NCBI GenBank assembly: GCA_013151835.1
Contig: JAADHK010000059.1
Span: 1 to 42,960 of the forward strand
Origin: Deltaproteobacteria bacterium
GTDB lineage: Bacteria > Desulfobacterota > Desulfobacteria > Desulfobacterales > Desulfosalsimonadaceae
Direction: 5' to 3'
Length of the DNA stretch: 42,960 nucleotides
Shown here: piece by piece, positions 34,978 to 42,901 of the stretch
How the letters are laid out: each line of letters opens with the position of its first letter
Position numbering within the stretch: position 1 is the first letter of the stretch
The notes under the pieces: generated by a model
Seen by the model: the letters and a program-made list of their open reading frames with translations, nothing else
Databases searched by the model: none
Told to the model about the DNA's origin: nothing
Translations under genes and position numbers: made by a program

Positions 34978-36103
34978 CACCAGTTTCTCGCACCATATCG
35001 CCAAAAACGGCATCATACTCAGGCGCCATATGCTGCCAGGCGTATTGTTCAATACAATGGCGGAAACTCTGCCTCCGGATCGTCTCGATCGACTGCAGAG
35101 CTTTCGCGAGTTTTTCAACGAGTTCCTGAAAGTCCGTGTAAAAGATGTCGGGATACGTCTCATGGGAAACAAGCTCGGGATAGGTAAGACGCCTTGGCAG
35201 CAAGGGGTAGCAGCCGCAATACAGGGCGCCAACAAGGCTTGCTCCGAAAAATTCCTGGTTTGATGTTACCGGGATGATGTCGGCGCGATAAAGCCAGTGT
35301 GCATAGTGCGCAAAATCTTCTACATAACCGCAGTGCACGATCTTGTCTTTTAATATCCCGCGAGCTGTTTTGAAAATGGGATAATTTTCGCGAAAACTCT
35401 CCCCAAGAATCGCCACACGAAAATCCATGCCGCGCTCATGCAGCGCAAAGAGGGCCTGGAAAAACTCCTCGGGATTTTTATCATATTCCCATCGATGATT
35501 CCAGACAATGAGCGGCGCCCGATCAGCCTTCTCTTTTTGCGGGTGCGAAATTGCAGGCAGATCAAATTTTTGCAGGTCTACCCCGAGATGCAGGACACGA
35601 CTCCTGGCCCGGATAGCGGCCACCGTGTCTAACTCATGGGGACCGGGAAATTGTTTCAAAAAACGGGGCAATTCGTTTAAAAACGCCGTGCGATGATACG
35701 CCGAGTTGAACACGACGAGGTCCGCTGCCAGCGCAGAGCTGTAATTGATGAACCCATAATGGTGATCGCGTTTCTGAAGAATATCCCGATCCTTCGGCGA
35801 CCAGGGATAGCAGATCTGGTTTTCGTGAAAATAGATCGCGACAGGAAGACGGGCGGTTTCGTGACGAGTTAATGCCAGAAATGTGGTCAGGTCGAGCATG
35901 TCCGTGACAAGCAGCAGGTCCGGGCGTGCGCCGGATGCTGAAAATTTTCGTGCCAGAGTAACAGCGCCTCCGTGCATGCGCCATTTCCAATAGTTTCCGC
36001 TCAGGCTCAGAATATCAATATTGTGCTCGCTGTGCCGGGCGTATTCCGTGGCCCAGGCCGCATGCGAACCGGTGAAAAAGGGTTCTATGAGTGTTATATT
36101 CAT
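34967..36103 (-). CDS. tRNA-queuosine alpha-mannosyltransferase-like protein (DUF3524/GTDC1 family)
   Basis: 378 residues. MNITLIEPFFTGSHAAWATEYARHS, WKWRMHGGA, FHENQICYPW, INYSSALAADLVVFNSAYH, VWNHRWEYDKNPEEFF, and SNQEFFGASLVGALYCGCYPLLPRRLTYPELV follow the DUF3524 N-domain and GT4-type C-domain of the GTDC1/QTMAN family. The animal member transfers mannose from GDP-mannose to queuosine at the wobble position of tRNA-Asp. A bacterial homologue probably does the same or a related modification. It begins 14 bases after the M48 peptidase stop, suggesting one transcript. It is full length. Confidence 0.88.
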   Translation of the reverse strand: MNITLIEPFFTGSHAAWATEYARHSEHNIDILSLSGNYWKWRMHGGAVTLARKFSASGARPDLLLVTDMLDLTTFLALTRHETARLPVAIYFHENQICYPWSPKDRDILQKRDHHYGFINYSSALAADLVVFNSAYHRTAFLNELPRFLKQFPGPHELDTVAAIRARSRVLHLGVDLQKFDLPAISHPQKEKADRAPLIVWNHRWEYDKNPEEFFQALFALHERGMDFRVAILGESFRENYPIFKTARGILKDKIVHCGYVEDFAHYAHWLYRADIIPVTSNQEFFGASLVGALYCGCYPLLPRRLTYPELVSHETYPDIFYTDFQELVEKLAKALQSIETIRRQSFRHCIEQYAWQHMAPEYDAVFGDMVRETGVTS

Positions 36104-36117
36104 AATTCAATCCAAAA

Positions 36118-36918
36118 TCACGGTTCCGCCAATTTTTTGGCATACACTTCCATGTCCCGTATCCGTTCCTCGGGGGATGGATGGGTGGCAAGCATGTAGG
36201 CCCATCGGCGGATTTTGTTCCGGTCTCTGAGGATTTCAAACAGGCGCTGTGTCCCGTTGACTGTGCCGTATACGGAGTGCACCAGCTTCAGCCCGAACCG
36301 GTCGGCTTTTTTCTCGCATTCCTGTGAGTAGCGTCGTTGAATCACCATCTTAAGGATCCCGCCAAAGGAATCCGCCCCGATGCTGGAGCCGAAAATTGCC
36401 GCAGTCAGGACTGAAAAACCAATGGCCCGGCCCATGCCCCTCAGGTGGTCCCGGTTTTTAAAATGCCCGAGTTCATGCCCGAGGACAAAGGCGATTGCAA
36501 TGTCATCCGTGAGTACATCAAGCAGTCCGGTGGTGATTCCGATTGAGCCGCCGGGGAAGGCAAAGGCATTGGGATCTTTTTGGGTGATGAGAACCAGGTG
36601 GAAAGGGAGCGGGGGTACAATGTCATTCTTTTTAAGGGTATCAAGTATCTTGCGGATTTTTTTCATGCGGCTGTCATAATCAGATAAACCGGCGCTTTGC
36701 GGCGTTGCCGCCGGAAGGGGAAGGGCCTTGAACAGGCGGGCCTCGGTTTCAAAGGAAATCCTTGTGACAATAGTATCCACTAAAAAACCGGTGATAAAAA
36801 AGAGCGCCACCAGAAGGACGACGGCGGAGATCACCAGCTTCAAGAATTCACCCAGAGCGGACCCCCGGGATGCATTGATGTCCGCAGTCTCCCTGAGTTG
36901 TTTATTGATAATTTTCAT
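36118..36918 (-). CDS. Membrane-anchored M48-family metallopeptidase
   Basis: 266 residues. One membrane segment (about 26-50) precedes the protease domain. HELGH (148-152) binds zinc with the catalytic Glu149, and ECEKKADRFG (about 199-208) gives the third ligand, as in HtpX/Ste24-like M48 enzymes. FPGGSIGITTGLLD is the conserved beta-strand edge. Probably periplasmic quality control or lipoprotein processing. Its start overlaps the YbjQ-like gene stop by one base, so translation is coupled. Confidence 0.92.
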   Translation of the reverse strand: MKIINKQLRETADINASRGSALGEFLKLVISAVVLLVALFFITGFLVDTIVTRISFETEARLFKALPLPAATPQSAGLSDYDSRMKKIRKILDTLKKNDIVPPLPFHLVLITQKDPNAFAFPGGSIGITTGLLDVLTDDIAIAFVLGHELGHFKNRDHLRGMGRAIGFSVLTAAIFGSSIGADSFGGILKMVIQRRYSQECEKKADRFGLKLVHSVYGTVNGTQRLFEILRDRNKIRRWAYMLATHPSPEERIRDMEVYAKKLAEP

Positions 36919-37379
36919 TATTTAAACTTGATGGCCGTCCCGTAGGCATAAACTTCAACAGAGCCGATTTTGTTTTTTCTTCCCTTTGAAATACTGCTCG
37001 TTTTGATCCTGAAATTCACGATAAGGTCTGCATCCCTGCATTTTTCCTTCATTCGCAGGATGGCCTCCCTTCGGCCACGGTCCACCAGGCTGACGTAGGA
37101 TTTAATCTCTCCGCCGAAAATCTGCCGCAGGCCGGCAAGGAATTTTTTGAAATAGTCGATGGAGATCACCACCGAACCGCTCACAAGCTCCGCTTTTTCA
37201 ACCGGCCGCTCCCCGGGATATTTCTTGCCGTTCAAGACCGGAATGCCGGACATCTCCTTCTCGCGCTTTTCAATGGATTGAAAGTGACGTTTTTCAAGGA
37301 TGGAGCCTGTAAAGACCGCAATGATTATAATAAGCAGGGGAAGGCCGATATTCATAAAAATTGAAAAATATGCATCCAT
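36918..37379 (-). CDS. YbjQ-like (PF01906) protein with N-terminal membrane anchor
   Basis: 153 residues. A membrane segment at about 8-28 is followed by a YbjQ/heavy-metal-binding-like domain: PVEKAELVSGSVVISIDYFKKFLAGLRQIFGGEIKSYVSLVDRGRREAILRMKEKCRDADLIVNFRIKTSS, ending with EVYAYGTAIKF. YbjQ-like domains form pentameric beta-barrel assemblies of unknown job. A membrane-anchored form next to a soluble one and an M48 peptidase suggests a small membrane-associated complex. Confidence 0.85.
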   Translation of the reverse strand: MDAYFSIFMNIGLPLLIIIIAVFTGSILEKRHFQSIEKREKEMSGIPVLNGKKYPGERPVEKAELVSGSVVISIDYFKKFLAGLRQIFGGEIKSYVSLVDRGRREAILRMKEKCRDADLIVNFRIKTSSISKGRKNKIGSVEVYAYGTAIKFK

Positions 37380-37387
37380 GGCGGCTC

Positions 37388-37702
37388 CTATTCTACGCGC
37401 ACGGCAGTGCCGTAAACATAAAGTTCGCTGGCACCCTGGGCAACGGAAGAGGTGTCAAACCGGATATTTACGACCGCATTGGCCCCCAGCTCCCGCGCCT
37501 GGGCAATCATCCGCTCCCTGGCCTGCTTCCGGGAATCTTCGAGCAGTTCGGTATACCCTTTTAATTCCCCGCCCACCAGATTTTTCAAGCTGGCCATGAT
37601 GTCCCGGCCCACATGCTTTGCCCTTACCGTACTGCCGGTTACCAGCCCGTAATGTTCCACAATGGTTTTCCCCGGAATTTCCTCGATGTTCGTCAATAAC
37701 AT
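37388..37702 (-). CDS. YbjQ/UPF0145 family protein
   Basis: 104 residues, the normal YbjQ length. TIVEHYGLVTGSTVRAKHVGRDIMASLKNLVGGELKGYTELLEDSRKQARERMIAQARELGANAVVNIRFDTSSV and the C-terminal YVYGTAVRV match the family. The start is ATG 37702 preceded by GGAGG (rev. strand). It is the first gene of a four-gene set with the anchored YbjQ-like protein, M48 peptidase and mannosyltransferase, with eight bases before the next gene. Function unknown. Confidence 0.92.
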   Translation of the reverse strand: MLLTNIEEIPGKTIVEHYGLVTGSTVRAKHVGRDIMASLKNLVGGELKGYTELLEDSRKQARERMIAQARELGANAVVNIRFDTSSVAQGASELYVYGTAVRVE

Positions 37703-37807
37703 GCCGCCCTCCTTTTATTGTTCCATGTTCCATATAATTAAAGATCGCGGAATTCGCCGTCATTTTTATATACGTGATTGTTTGGGTAGTGACAGAAGGT
37801 CTGACCC

Positions 37808-38926
37808 CTAGTGAATATTTTTCAGTTTTTCGAGGAGGGTTTCGGCCTTTAGCATGTCCTTTTGCGCTTTTTTATGGTCCGGGTCGAGCGAAAGGGTTTT
37901 TTTCCATTCGGAAATGGCATGCACAAGGTCTTGGTTGACAAAACATCTCACACCTCTTCGATAGTGGGTTTCAGCCTCTTTTTGAATTTGTTTTTTCAGC
38001 GAGGCAATGGATTTTGCCGTATCCTTATAATCGGTGTCCACATTTAAGATCATTGCGAGCGCCTCGGCATATTGTCTTTTTTTCTCGAGTTTTTTGCCCA
38101 TCCGGTAATAAGATTCATTTTCCATCTTAATGGCGTCGGCATTGGTGGGATCAACTTCCAGGATGTCCTTTGACATTGTCAAGGCCTTGTCATAGTCCTT
38201 TTTGTTTAGAAGCTGCCGCGCTTTTTCAAGTTGTGAATCGAGGTTAAAGGCAGTTTCATCCAGAGTTGAATTTTCATAGGCGGTATCGGGAATCGTATTT
38301 TCGGGCACGGTGCGGGCAAGATCGGGAATTTTATTTTCCGGCGCGGTGCGGACAAGGTCGGGGATGATCAGCCGGGCGCCATCCGGCACTGTGGCATTTG
38401 TTTTCAGGTTGTTAAAGTATGCGATAATGTAGTTTTTTTTCGGATCATTATACATTTCCGCCGCAACGGCGGCCAGGGTTTTTTTGCCTATGGCATAATA
38501 TATCCGGCCGGTTTTGACGCCCATTTTTTTGAGCAGGTATTCTTTTGCTCCTTTATGGGATGGATTGATGCGCAATGCAGTTAAAAATTCCTTTCGGGCG
38601 TGATCACGGGCGGAACGTCTGTAAAAGGAAAGGCCGCGTTTAAAATGGAGGTCTGATTCCCTGTCGATTTTTGTCTGAAGCGCTGTAATTTTTTGAAGTA
38701 TATCCGTAGCCTCCGGATTGATCTTTTGCATAATTTTATAATAGTAAAGCGCCTGCGCCCATTCCTTTCCCGCCTCCGCCTCCACAGCCCGGGCGCGATA
38801 AGTTTCGGCCAGGCTGATGGCGGACGGCAGTTTCATTCCCTTCACGGCCGGCTTGAGCCCAGCGCATCCGGTCATGGTCAGGGCCAGCAGAAATAAAAAA
38901 AGTTGGAAAAAGCGTATTCGATTCAT
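37808..38926 (-). CDS. Lipoprotein with TPR-like repeats and an internal LysM domain
   Basis: 372 residues. The lipobox LTMTGC gives Cys21. TPR-like helix pairs (YRARAVEAEAGKEWAQALYYYKIMQKINPEA; HFKRGLSFYRRSARDHARKEFLTALRINPSH) precede a LysM-like segment (IYYAIGKKTLAAVAAEMYNDPKKNYIIAYFNNLKTNATVPDGARLIIP), a 12-residue duplication (LVRTAPENKIPD/LARTVPENTIPD) and further TPR-like units. LysM would bind peptidoglycan or another GlcNAc glycan. It overlaps the deacetylase gene by four bases, so the two are co-translated and may act together on the envelope. Confidence 0.85.
   Translation of the reverse strand: MNRIRFFQLFLFLLALTMTGCAGLKPAVKGMKLPSAISLAETYRARAVEAEAGKEWAQALYYYKIMQKINPEATDILQKITALQTKIDRESDLHFKRGLSFYRRSARDHARKEFLTALRINPSHKGAKEYLLKKMGVKTGRIYYAIGKKTLAAVAAEMYNDPKKNYIIAYFNNLKTNATVPDGARLIIPDLVRTAPENKIPDLARTVPENTIPDTAYENSTLDETAFNLDSQLEKARQLLNKKDYDKALTMSKDILEVDPTNADAIKMENESYYRMGKKLEKKRQYAEALAMILNVDTDYKDTAKSIASLKKQIQKEAETHYRRGVRCFVNQDLVHAISEWKKTLSLDPDHKKAQKDMLKAETLLEKLKNIH
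38285..38356 (-). repeat. 36-bp tandem duplication within the TPR/LysM lipoprotein gene
   Basis: Units at 38285-38320 and 38321-38356, both beginning ATCGGGAAT, encode two copies of a 12-residue segment in the linker. It lies between the LysM-like and second TPR-like regions and keeps the reading frame. Confidence 0.75.
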
Positions 38927-39939
38927 TTCAGGGTCATCCGGGTGAAAGAGGACAGGTTGTCGGAAAAGTTTTTGATATTGTAATCTCCATATATTGCGGA
39001 GCGCCGAAGGGTGTATTTGTCATGGTAAAATGGCGTTGTGCCGCGACTCACGCTGACCGCGCCTCGGTAGCCTAACTTTTTAAGTGCGGCAATAACCAGG
39101 TGGTTTGTTTTTCCGTAAGGATACGCCAGGTATTTGCATTTTTTACCGGTTTTTCGGTAGATTGTTTCTTCGGCCTGTGTAATTTCCCCTGTGATCGCAT
39201 TGAAATAGGCTTTAATGTCCTCCCCTTTTTTGGGCGTTGCCATATTGCGATGCGTTTTGGTGTGGTTTTGAATATCAAATCCATTTTCGGCAAGTTCTTT
39301 TATCCGGCCCCAGTCCAAGGCCTTGCCGCCCCCCACAAAATCGGTATAAACAAACAAAGTTGCCTTAAAATGGTATTTTTTAAGGATCGGATACGCGATA
39401 TCATAGGTTGATTTCCAGCCGTCATCAATGGTTATGACAACGGATTTTTCCGGCAAACTGCTTTTAAATTCCATGAAATCAAGGAGTTGGTCCAGGGTAA
39501 TGGTACGATATCCGTTTTCCTTTAAAAATTCCATTTGATCGTTGAAATTTTTTTCCGTTACGGTGGTTCTATCGCCTTTGTGTGTGGAAAAGCGGTGGTA
39601 GACAAGTATGGGGACGGTCTGATATCCCTGCGTCGTTAATCCGCCCGGATAGAGGGGGGTCAGGGGAATGATCAGCCGTATGCCCGGTATGATCTTTTCG
39701 GTCCGGTTGAATTTTGAAATCAGCCAGCCCTTGTCCGGATCATGAAGATACTTTTTTGCAAGGGATTCAAAGGAATCGCCCCATCCGGGTCTCACCACGA
39801 GAAAATCATCGGCTTTAATGCTCGATCCCGGCATGACCCTGAGCATCATGTTGCGAAACGCATCGCCCACGGGATTCGGCGTTGCGCAGGAAATAAGACA
39901 CAGGCATAAGATGATACAGATTGGGGCCAGTCTTTTCAT
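38923..39939 (-). CDS. LysM-like polysaccharide deacetylase lipoprotein
   Basis: 338 residues. A lipoprotein signal (IILCLCLISC, Cys18) is followed by a LysM-like segment (FLVVRPGWGDSFESLAKKYLHDPDKGWLISKFNRTEKIIPGIRLIIP, about 46-92) and a NodB carbohydrate-esterase family 4 domain: VVITIDDGWKSTYDIAYPIL (metal and base Asp), FDIQNHTKTHRNM (His ligands HxxxH), YLAYPYGKTN. Family members remove acetyl groups from GlcNAc in peptidoglycan or exopolysaccharide. It and the preceding TPR/LysM lipoprotein overlap by four bases. Link to the exopolysaccharide locus is possible but not shown. Confidence 0.93.
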   Translation of the reverse strand: MKRLAPICIILCLCLISCATPNPVGDAFRNMMLRVMPGSSIKADDFLVVRPGWGDSFESLAKKYLHDPDKGWLISKFNRTEKIIPGIRLIIPLTPLYPGGLTTQGYQTVPILVYHRFSTHKGDRTTVTEKNFNDQMEFLKENGYRTITLDQLLDFMEFKSSLPEKSVVITIDDGWKSTYDIAYPILKKYHFKATLFVYTDFVGGGKALDWGRIKELAENGFDIQNHTKTHRNMATPKKGEDIKAYFNAITGEITQAEETIYRKTGKKCKYLAYPYGKTNHLVIAALKKLGYRGAVSVSRGTTPFYHDKYTLRRSAIYGDYNIKNFSDNLSSFTRMTLK

Positions 39940-39960
39940 GGTAATTGTCCGCTTGCAGGT

Positions 39961-41403
39961 TTAATCACGAATAGCCAACACCTTATAGGTTTCGATCTTT
40001 TCGGTTTTTCCCTTCACGCGTTGCGGGGGTAAAGGGATGACGTCAAGCCGGTCTTTCAGCTTGTCATAGATGGATTTTCCGATAATTACTTCACCGGCGG
40101 CGGCAAATGCGTTCATCCGCGATGCGACATTGACCGTATCGCCGATAACCGTATATTCCATTTTAATCTGGGAGCCGATATTGCCCGATACCACCATTCC
40201 GGCATTGACGCTCAGGCCGATGGAGAGCAGCAGGCGGTTGCCGCCTACGGAAGCCGCCTTAAAGTCTTTCTGCATTTCAAGGCAGGCCTTGACCGCCCGT
40301 TCGGTATGGTCTTCAGAAAAAACCGGCACACCAAACACGCCCAGGACCGCATCGCCGATGAACTTGTCAACAAATCCCTCGTATTTTAATATGATCCTGG
40401 AGGCGATTTCAAAGTATTCATTAAGGGCTTCAACGATTTGCTCGGGTTCCTTGGCGGAAGAATAGGCCGTAAAGCCCCGGATGTCGGCAAATATTACGGT
40501 TGCTTCATTTTTATTTCCCTTGAGCCACCCCTTTTCACCGGAGGCGAGGATCATATCCAGGACATCGTTGCCAACGTATTTGCTGAAGGATTTTTTCATG
40601 ATCGATTTTACCCACAATTCACCGATCATGAGGTTGAATGACTTGGCCAGCTTGCCCAGTTCGTCGTTTCTGTTTAATTCAACCTTGAATTGATAATTGC
40701 CGTCCGCGATTTCCCGTGTGGCGGCAACCAGTTTTAAAACAGGCGCGGAAAACCGTACGCCCAGAAGAATGGCGATTACGATGCCAAAGAACACGATAAT
40801 CACCGTCAACCAGATAATCGCCAGTTTATCCTTGTGAATCGCATCCTCTATAAAGTCTATGGAAATGCCCACATAGACTTCTCCCAGATGCTTGTTCATA
40901 AAGGAAACAGGCCGGTTTAACAATAAAACACGGTCCCCGTTGGCGGCCGCATAGTTAAAATGCGTAACACCGGCTTCGTGTTTTACATTTTTCCGGTTGG
41001 CAATCCTATGATAGGGCCTGCCGATTTTATTTACATCGCTATGGGCTTCAATGATCCCTTTTTTGTTTACGATGATCGCAAACAATATCCCTTCTATTTT
41101 TGCGGATTCCTTAATCAGGGTGTTTAACCGCAGGGCATTGTTTTCAAGCAGCGGTATGGATGCATTGTTTACAACGTAGTTGAGCGTGACCATTCCTATC
41201 TTTACGGTTTGATTATACAGGAGCGTTTTTTGACGGTTTAAAACGCCGACGCTTATGGTTACAACGATGAGCAGAATGACGGCCGTCATGGTAAGCGAAA
41301 GCTGCAACCATATGGGAACGAAAATGGAATTCAGCCACCCCCTGATCCGCCCGGGCGTTTCTATTAAATTTGACGTTATTTTTTTCAGGATATTGTTGGA
41401 CAT
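39961..41403 (-). CDS. Membrane class III adenylate/guanylate cyclase with HAMP domain
   Basis: 480 residues. Membrane segments at about 34-56 and 195-217 bracket a Cache-like periplasmic sensor region; a HAMP domain (about 217-270) and the cyclase domain (about 295-470) follow. VIFADIRGFTAYS and FIGDAVLGVFG supply the two metal-binding Asp residues; QIKMEYTVIGDTVNVASRM contains the Lys and Asp used for adenine recognition and the transition-state Asn/Arg. It probably makes cAMP in response to a periplasmic signal. It lies 21 bases before the deacetylase gene on the same strand. Confidence 0.93.
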   Translation of the reverse strand: MSNNILKKITSNLIETPGRIRGWLNSIFVPIWLQLSLTMTAVILLIVVTISVGVLNRQKTLLYNQTVKIGMVTLNYVVNNASIPLLENNALRLNTLIKESAKIEGILFAIIVNKKGIIEAHSDVNKIGRPYHRIANRKNVKHEAGVTHFNYAAANGDRVLLLNRPVSFMNKHLGEVYVGISIDFIEDAIHKDKLAIIWLTVIIVFFGIVIAILLGVRFSAPVLKLVAATREIADGNYQFKVELNRNDELGKLAKSFNLMIGELWVKSIMKKSFSKYVGNDVLDMILASGEKGWLKGNKNEATVIFADIRGFTAYSSAKEPEQIVEALNEYFEIASRIILKYEGFVDKFIGDAVLGVFGVPVFSEDHTERAVKACLEMQKDFKAASVGGNRLLLSIGLSVNAGMVVSGNIGSQIKMEYTVIGDTVNVASRMNAFAAAGEVIIGKSIYDKLKDRLDVIPLPPQRVKGKTEKIETYKVLAIRD

Positions 41404-41815
41404 TTAAACCGTAAATGTGATGGTTGCCTAAAAATTCCGCTGTGTGCAACATTTTTCGGCGCTCAAGCCCCGGTGTGGGGTGTTCACTGCATGGCTTGAA
41501 TGCGAGACAGGGCGAATTCTACATGAATACGTTAAAAATAGCAAGCGGTTTGAGTCGCTGCAGGACGCCATATCATGTCCGTTTTACGACGCCATCATGA
41601 TTCAGGGCGTATATGCGCCACTTTACTTGCGCGACGTCGCGCAAGTAAAGTCATGGGTCAACGGCCATGAAATTTGCATTGTTTTTTCTTTTTAATTAAT
41701 TGGAAAAAAGGGATTTTTATTGTATTGGTAAAATCAGGCAGAACCGGGCGTAAATTTGGCGGTTCTGAGATATATCCCATTAAGAAAAAATGATAAGAAT
41801 AAAGGAGGCCCGTCC
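41404..41815. promoter_or_regulatory. Divergent intergenic region with a 32-bp perfect palindrome and a MITE-end remnant
   Basis: 412 bases without a convincing gene. TTTTACGACGCCATCA (41582-41597) matches the right end of the mobile repeats at 9070-9086 and 30575-30590, apparently a remnant. A perfect 32-bp palindrome follows at 41620-41651, half-site ACTTTACTTGCGCGAC. It has no T-run directly behind it. Promoters for the cyclase and hydrolase genes must lie here but no strong pair was identified. Confidence 0.6.
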
Positions 41816-42601
41816 ATGAATTATGAATTCATAGAGGAAAAACCGTCATTTTCCGCCGGGAAAACGCCGGTACTTTTTGTTCACGGCATGTGGCACGGCG
41901 CCTGGTGCTGGGCCGAACATTTCCTTCCCTATTTTGCGCAAAAAGGCTTTCATGCCTGTGCCTTGAGCCTGAGGGGGCACGGCAAGAGCGATGGATGGGA
42001 AGACCTGCAAAAGACATCGCTTGCGGATTATGTCGCAGACGTGGAGAAGGCTGTTGGACGCTTTGACAGGCAGCCGGTGATCGTGGGCCATTCCATGGGA
42101 GGGCATGTTGTTCAAAAATTTCTTGAATCCCATGAGGCGCCTGCCGGCGTGCTCATGGCATCGGTCCCGCCACATGGCGTGATTCCAACCACGATGAGAA
42201 TAACCTTGAAACATCCCATAGCGGTTATGATGACCCTCCGGCTGAGTATGTTCCCCGTGGTCGCGACCCCGGAACTGGCCCGGGAGGCGTTTTTTTCGGA
42301 CAACATCCCGGAAGCGAAGCTGAAACGTTATTTTTCCCGCATTCAGGAGGATTCTTTCCGCGTGTTTATAGACATGCTGGGTTTGAACCTCCCCAGGCCG
42401 AAACGGGTGAAGGCGCCCATGCTGGTGCTTGGCGCGGGCAATGACACCATTTTTTCACGCGCCCAGGTGGAGGCAACTGCCCGGGCCTATGGAACGGAGG
42501 CCGAATTTTTTCCGGACATGGCCCATGACATGATGCTTGAAAACGGGTGGCGGGCTGTTGCGGACAGGATTATTAAATGGATGCGGGGCATGGGCCTGTG
42601 A
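41816..42601 (+). CDS. Alpha/beta hydrolase
   Basis: 261 residues from ATG 41816, chosen because AAAGGAGG lies seven bases before it; an upstream ATG at 41756 has no such site. FVHGMWHGAWCW is the oxyanion-hole region, VGHSMGGH the nucleophile elbow with Ser, LVLGAGNDTIF the acid Asp, and MAHDMML the catalytic His. The cap segment (about 150-190) is typical of a soluble esterase/lipase-like hydrolase. Substrate unknown. A lysine-rich small gene follows. Confidence 0.93.
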   Translation: MNYEFIEEKPSFSAGKTPVLFVHGMWHGAWCWAEHFLPYFAQKGFHACALSLRGHGKSDGWEDLQKTSLADYVADVEKAVGRFDRQPVIVGHSMGGHVVQKFLESHEAPAGVLMASVPPHGVIPTTMRITLKHPIAVMMTLRLSMFPVVATPELAREAFFSDNIPEAKLKRYFSRIQEDSFRVFIDMLGLNLPRPKRVKAPMLVLGAGNDTIFSRAQVEATARAYGTEAEFFPDMAHDMMLENGWRAVADRIIKWMRGMGL

Positions 42602-42683
42602 AAACCACCATCATGGGGATTTACGCAGGTTTTAATTGGTAAAGTCCCCCGGAATAAAACCAGAAGAAAAAGGAGGAACAGAG

Positions 42684-42791
42684 ATGGGCGATCAGGGGAA
42701 AAAAGACAAGGGTAAAAGGGAACAGCAGAAAAAGGCCAAGCTTAATCCAAAGGAAAAACGGCAATTGAAAAAAGAAAAGAAGAAAGGATGA
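42684..42791 (+). CDS. Lysine-rich 35-residue small protein
   Basis: ATG 42684 is preceded by AAAAAGGAGG, seven bases away (one of the best ribosome-binding sites in the window). The 35 residues are nearly half Lys with Gln and Glu (MGDQGKKDKGKREQQKK...), without a hydrophobic segment, so it is probably a soluble, disordered, nucleic-acid- or ribosome-associated peptide. I have a general recollection of similar small proteins in deltaproteobacteria. It is 82 bases after the hydrolase stop. Confidence 0.75.
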   Translation: MGDQGKKDKGKREQQKKAKLNPKEKRQLKKEKKKG

Positions 42792-42811
42792 CGAACTCGA
42801 AAAAGGGTTCG

Positions 42812-42831
42812 CTGTCCACGCGCGTGGACAG
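42812..42831. promoter_or_regulatory. Perfect 20-bp palindrome downstream of the small gene
   Basis: Half-site CTGTCCACGC, 20 bases in all, starting 21 bases after the small gene stop. It could form a strong hairpin but no T-run follows, so intrinsic termination is not clear; a protein-binding site is equally possible. Confidence 0.4.
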
Positions 42832-42901
42832 TGAACACATCACGACCCTAACAGGCGGTTTGTAATGGTTCAGTGACCGCTTTAAAATCCGCCCCCACTG
42901 T

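Noticed and set aside
37785-37812. GGTCTGACC sequence before the TPR/LysM gene end as a REP element
   Set aside because: Only a 9-base palindrome in a single copy; too short to support a repeat call.
41444-41695. An 83-codon frame in the cyclase-hydrolase intergenic region
   Set aside because: It starts with GTG without a ribosome-binding site and runs through the palindrome and repeat remnant; no recognisable protein features.
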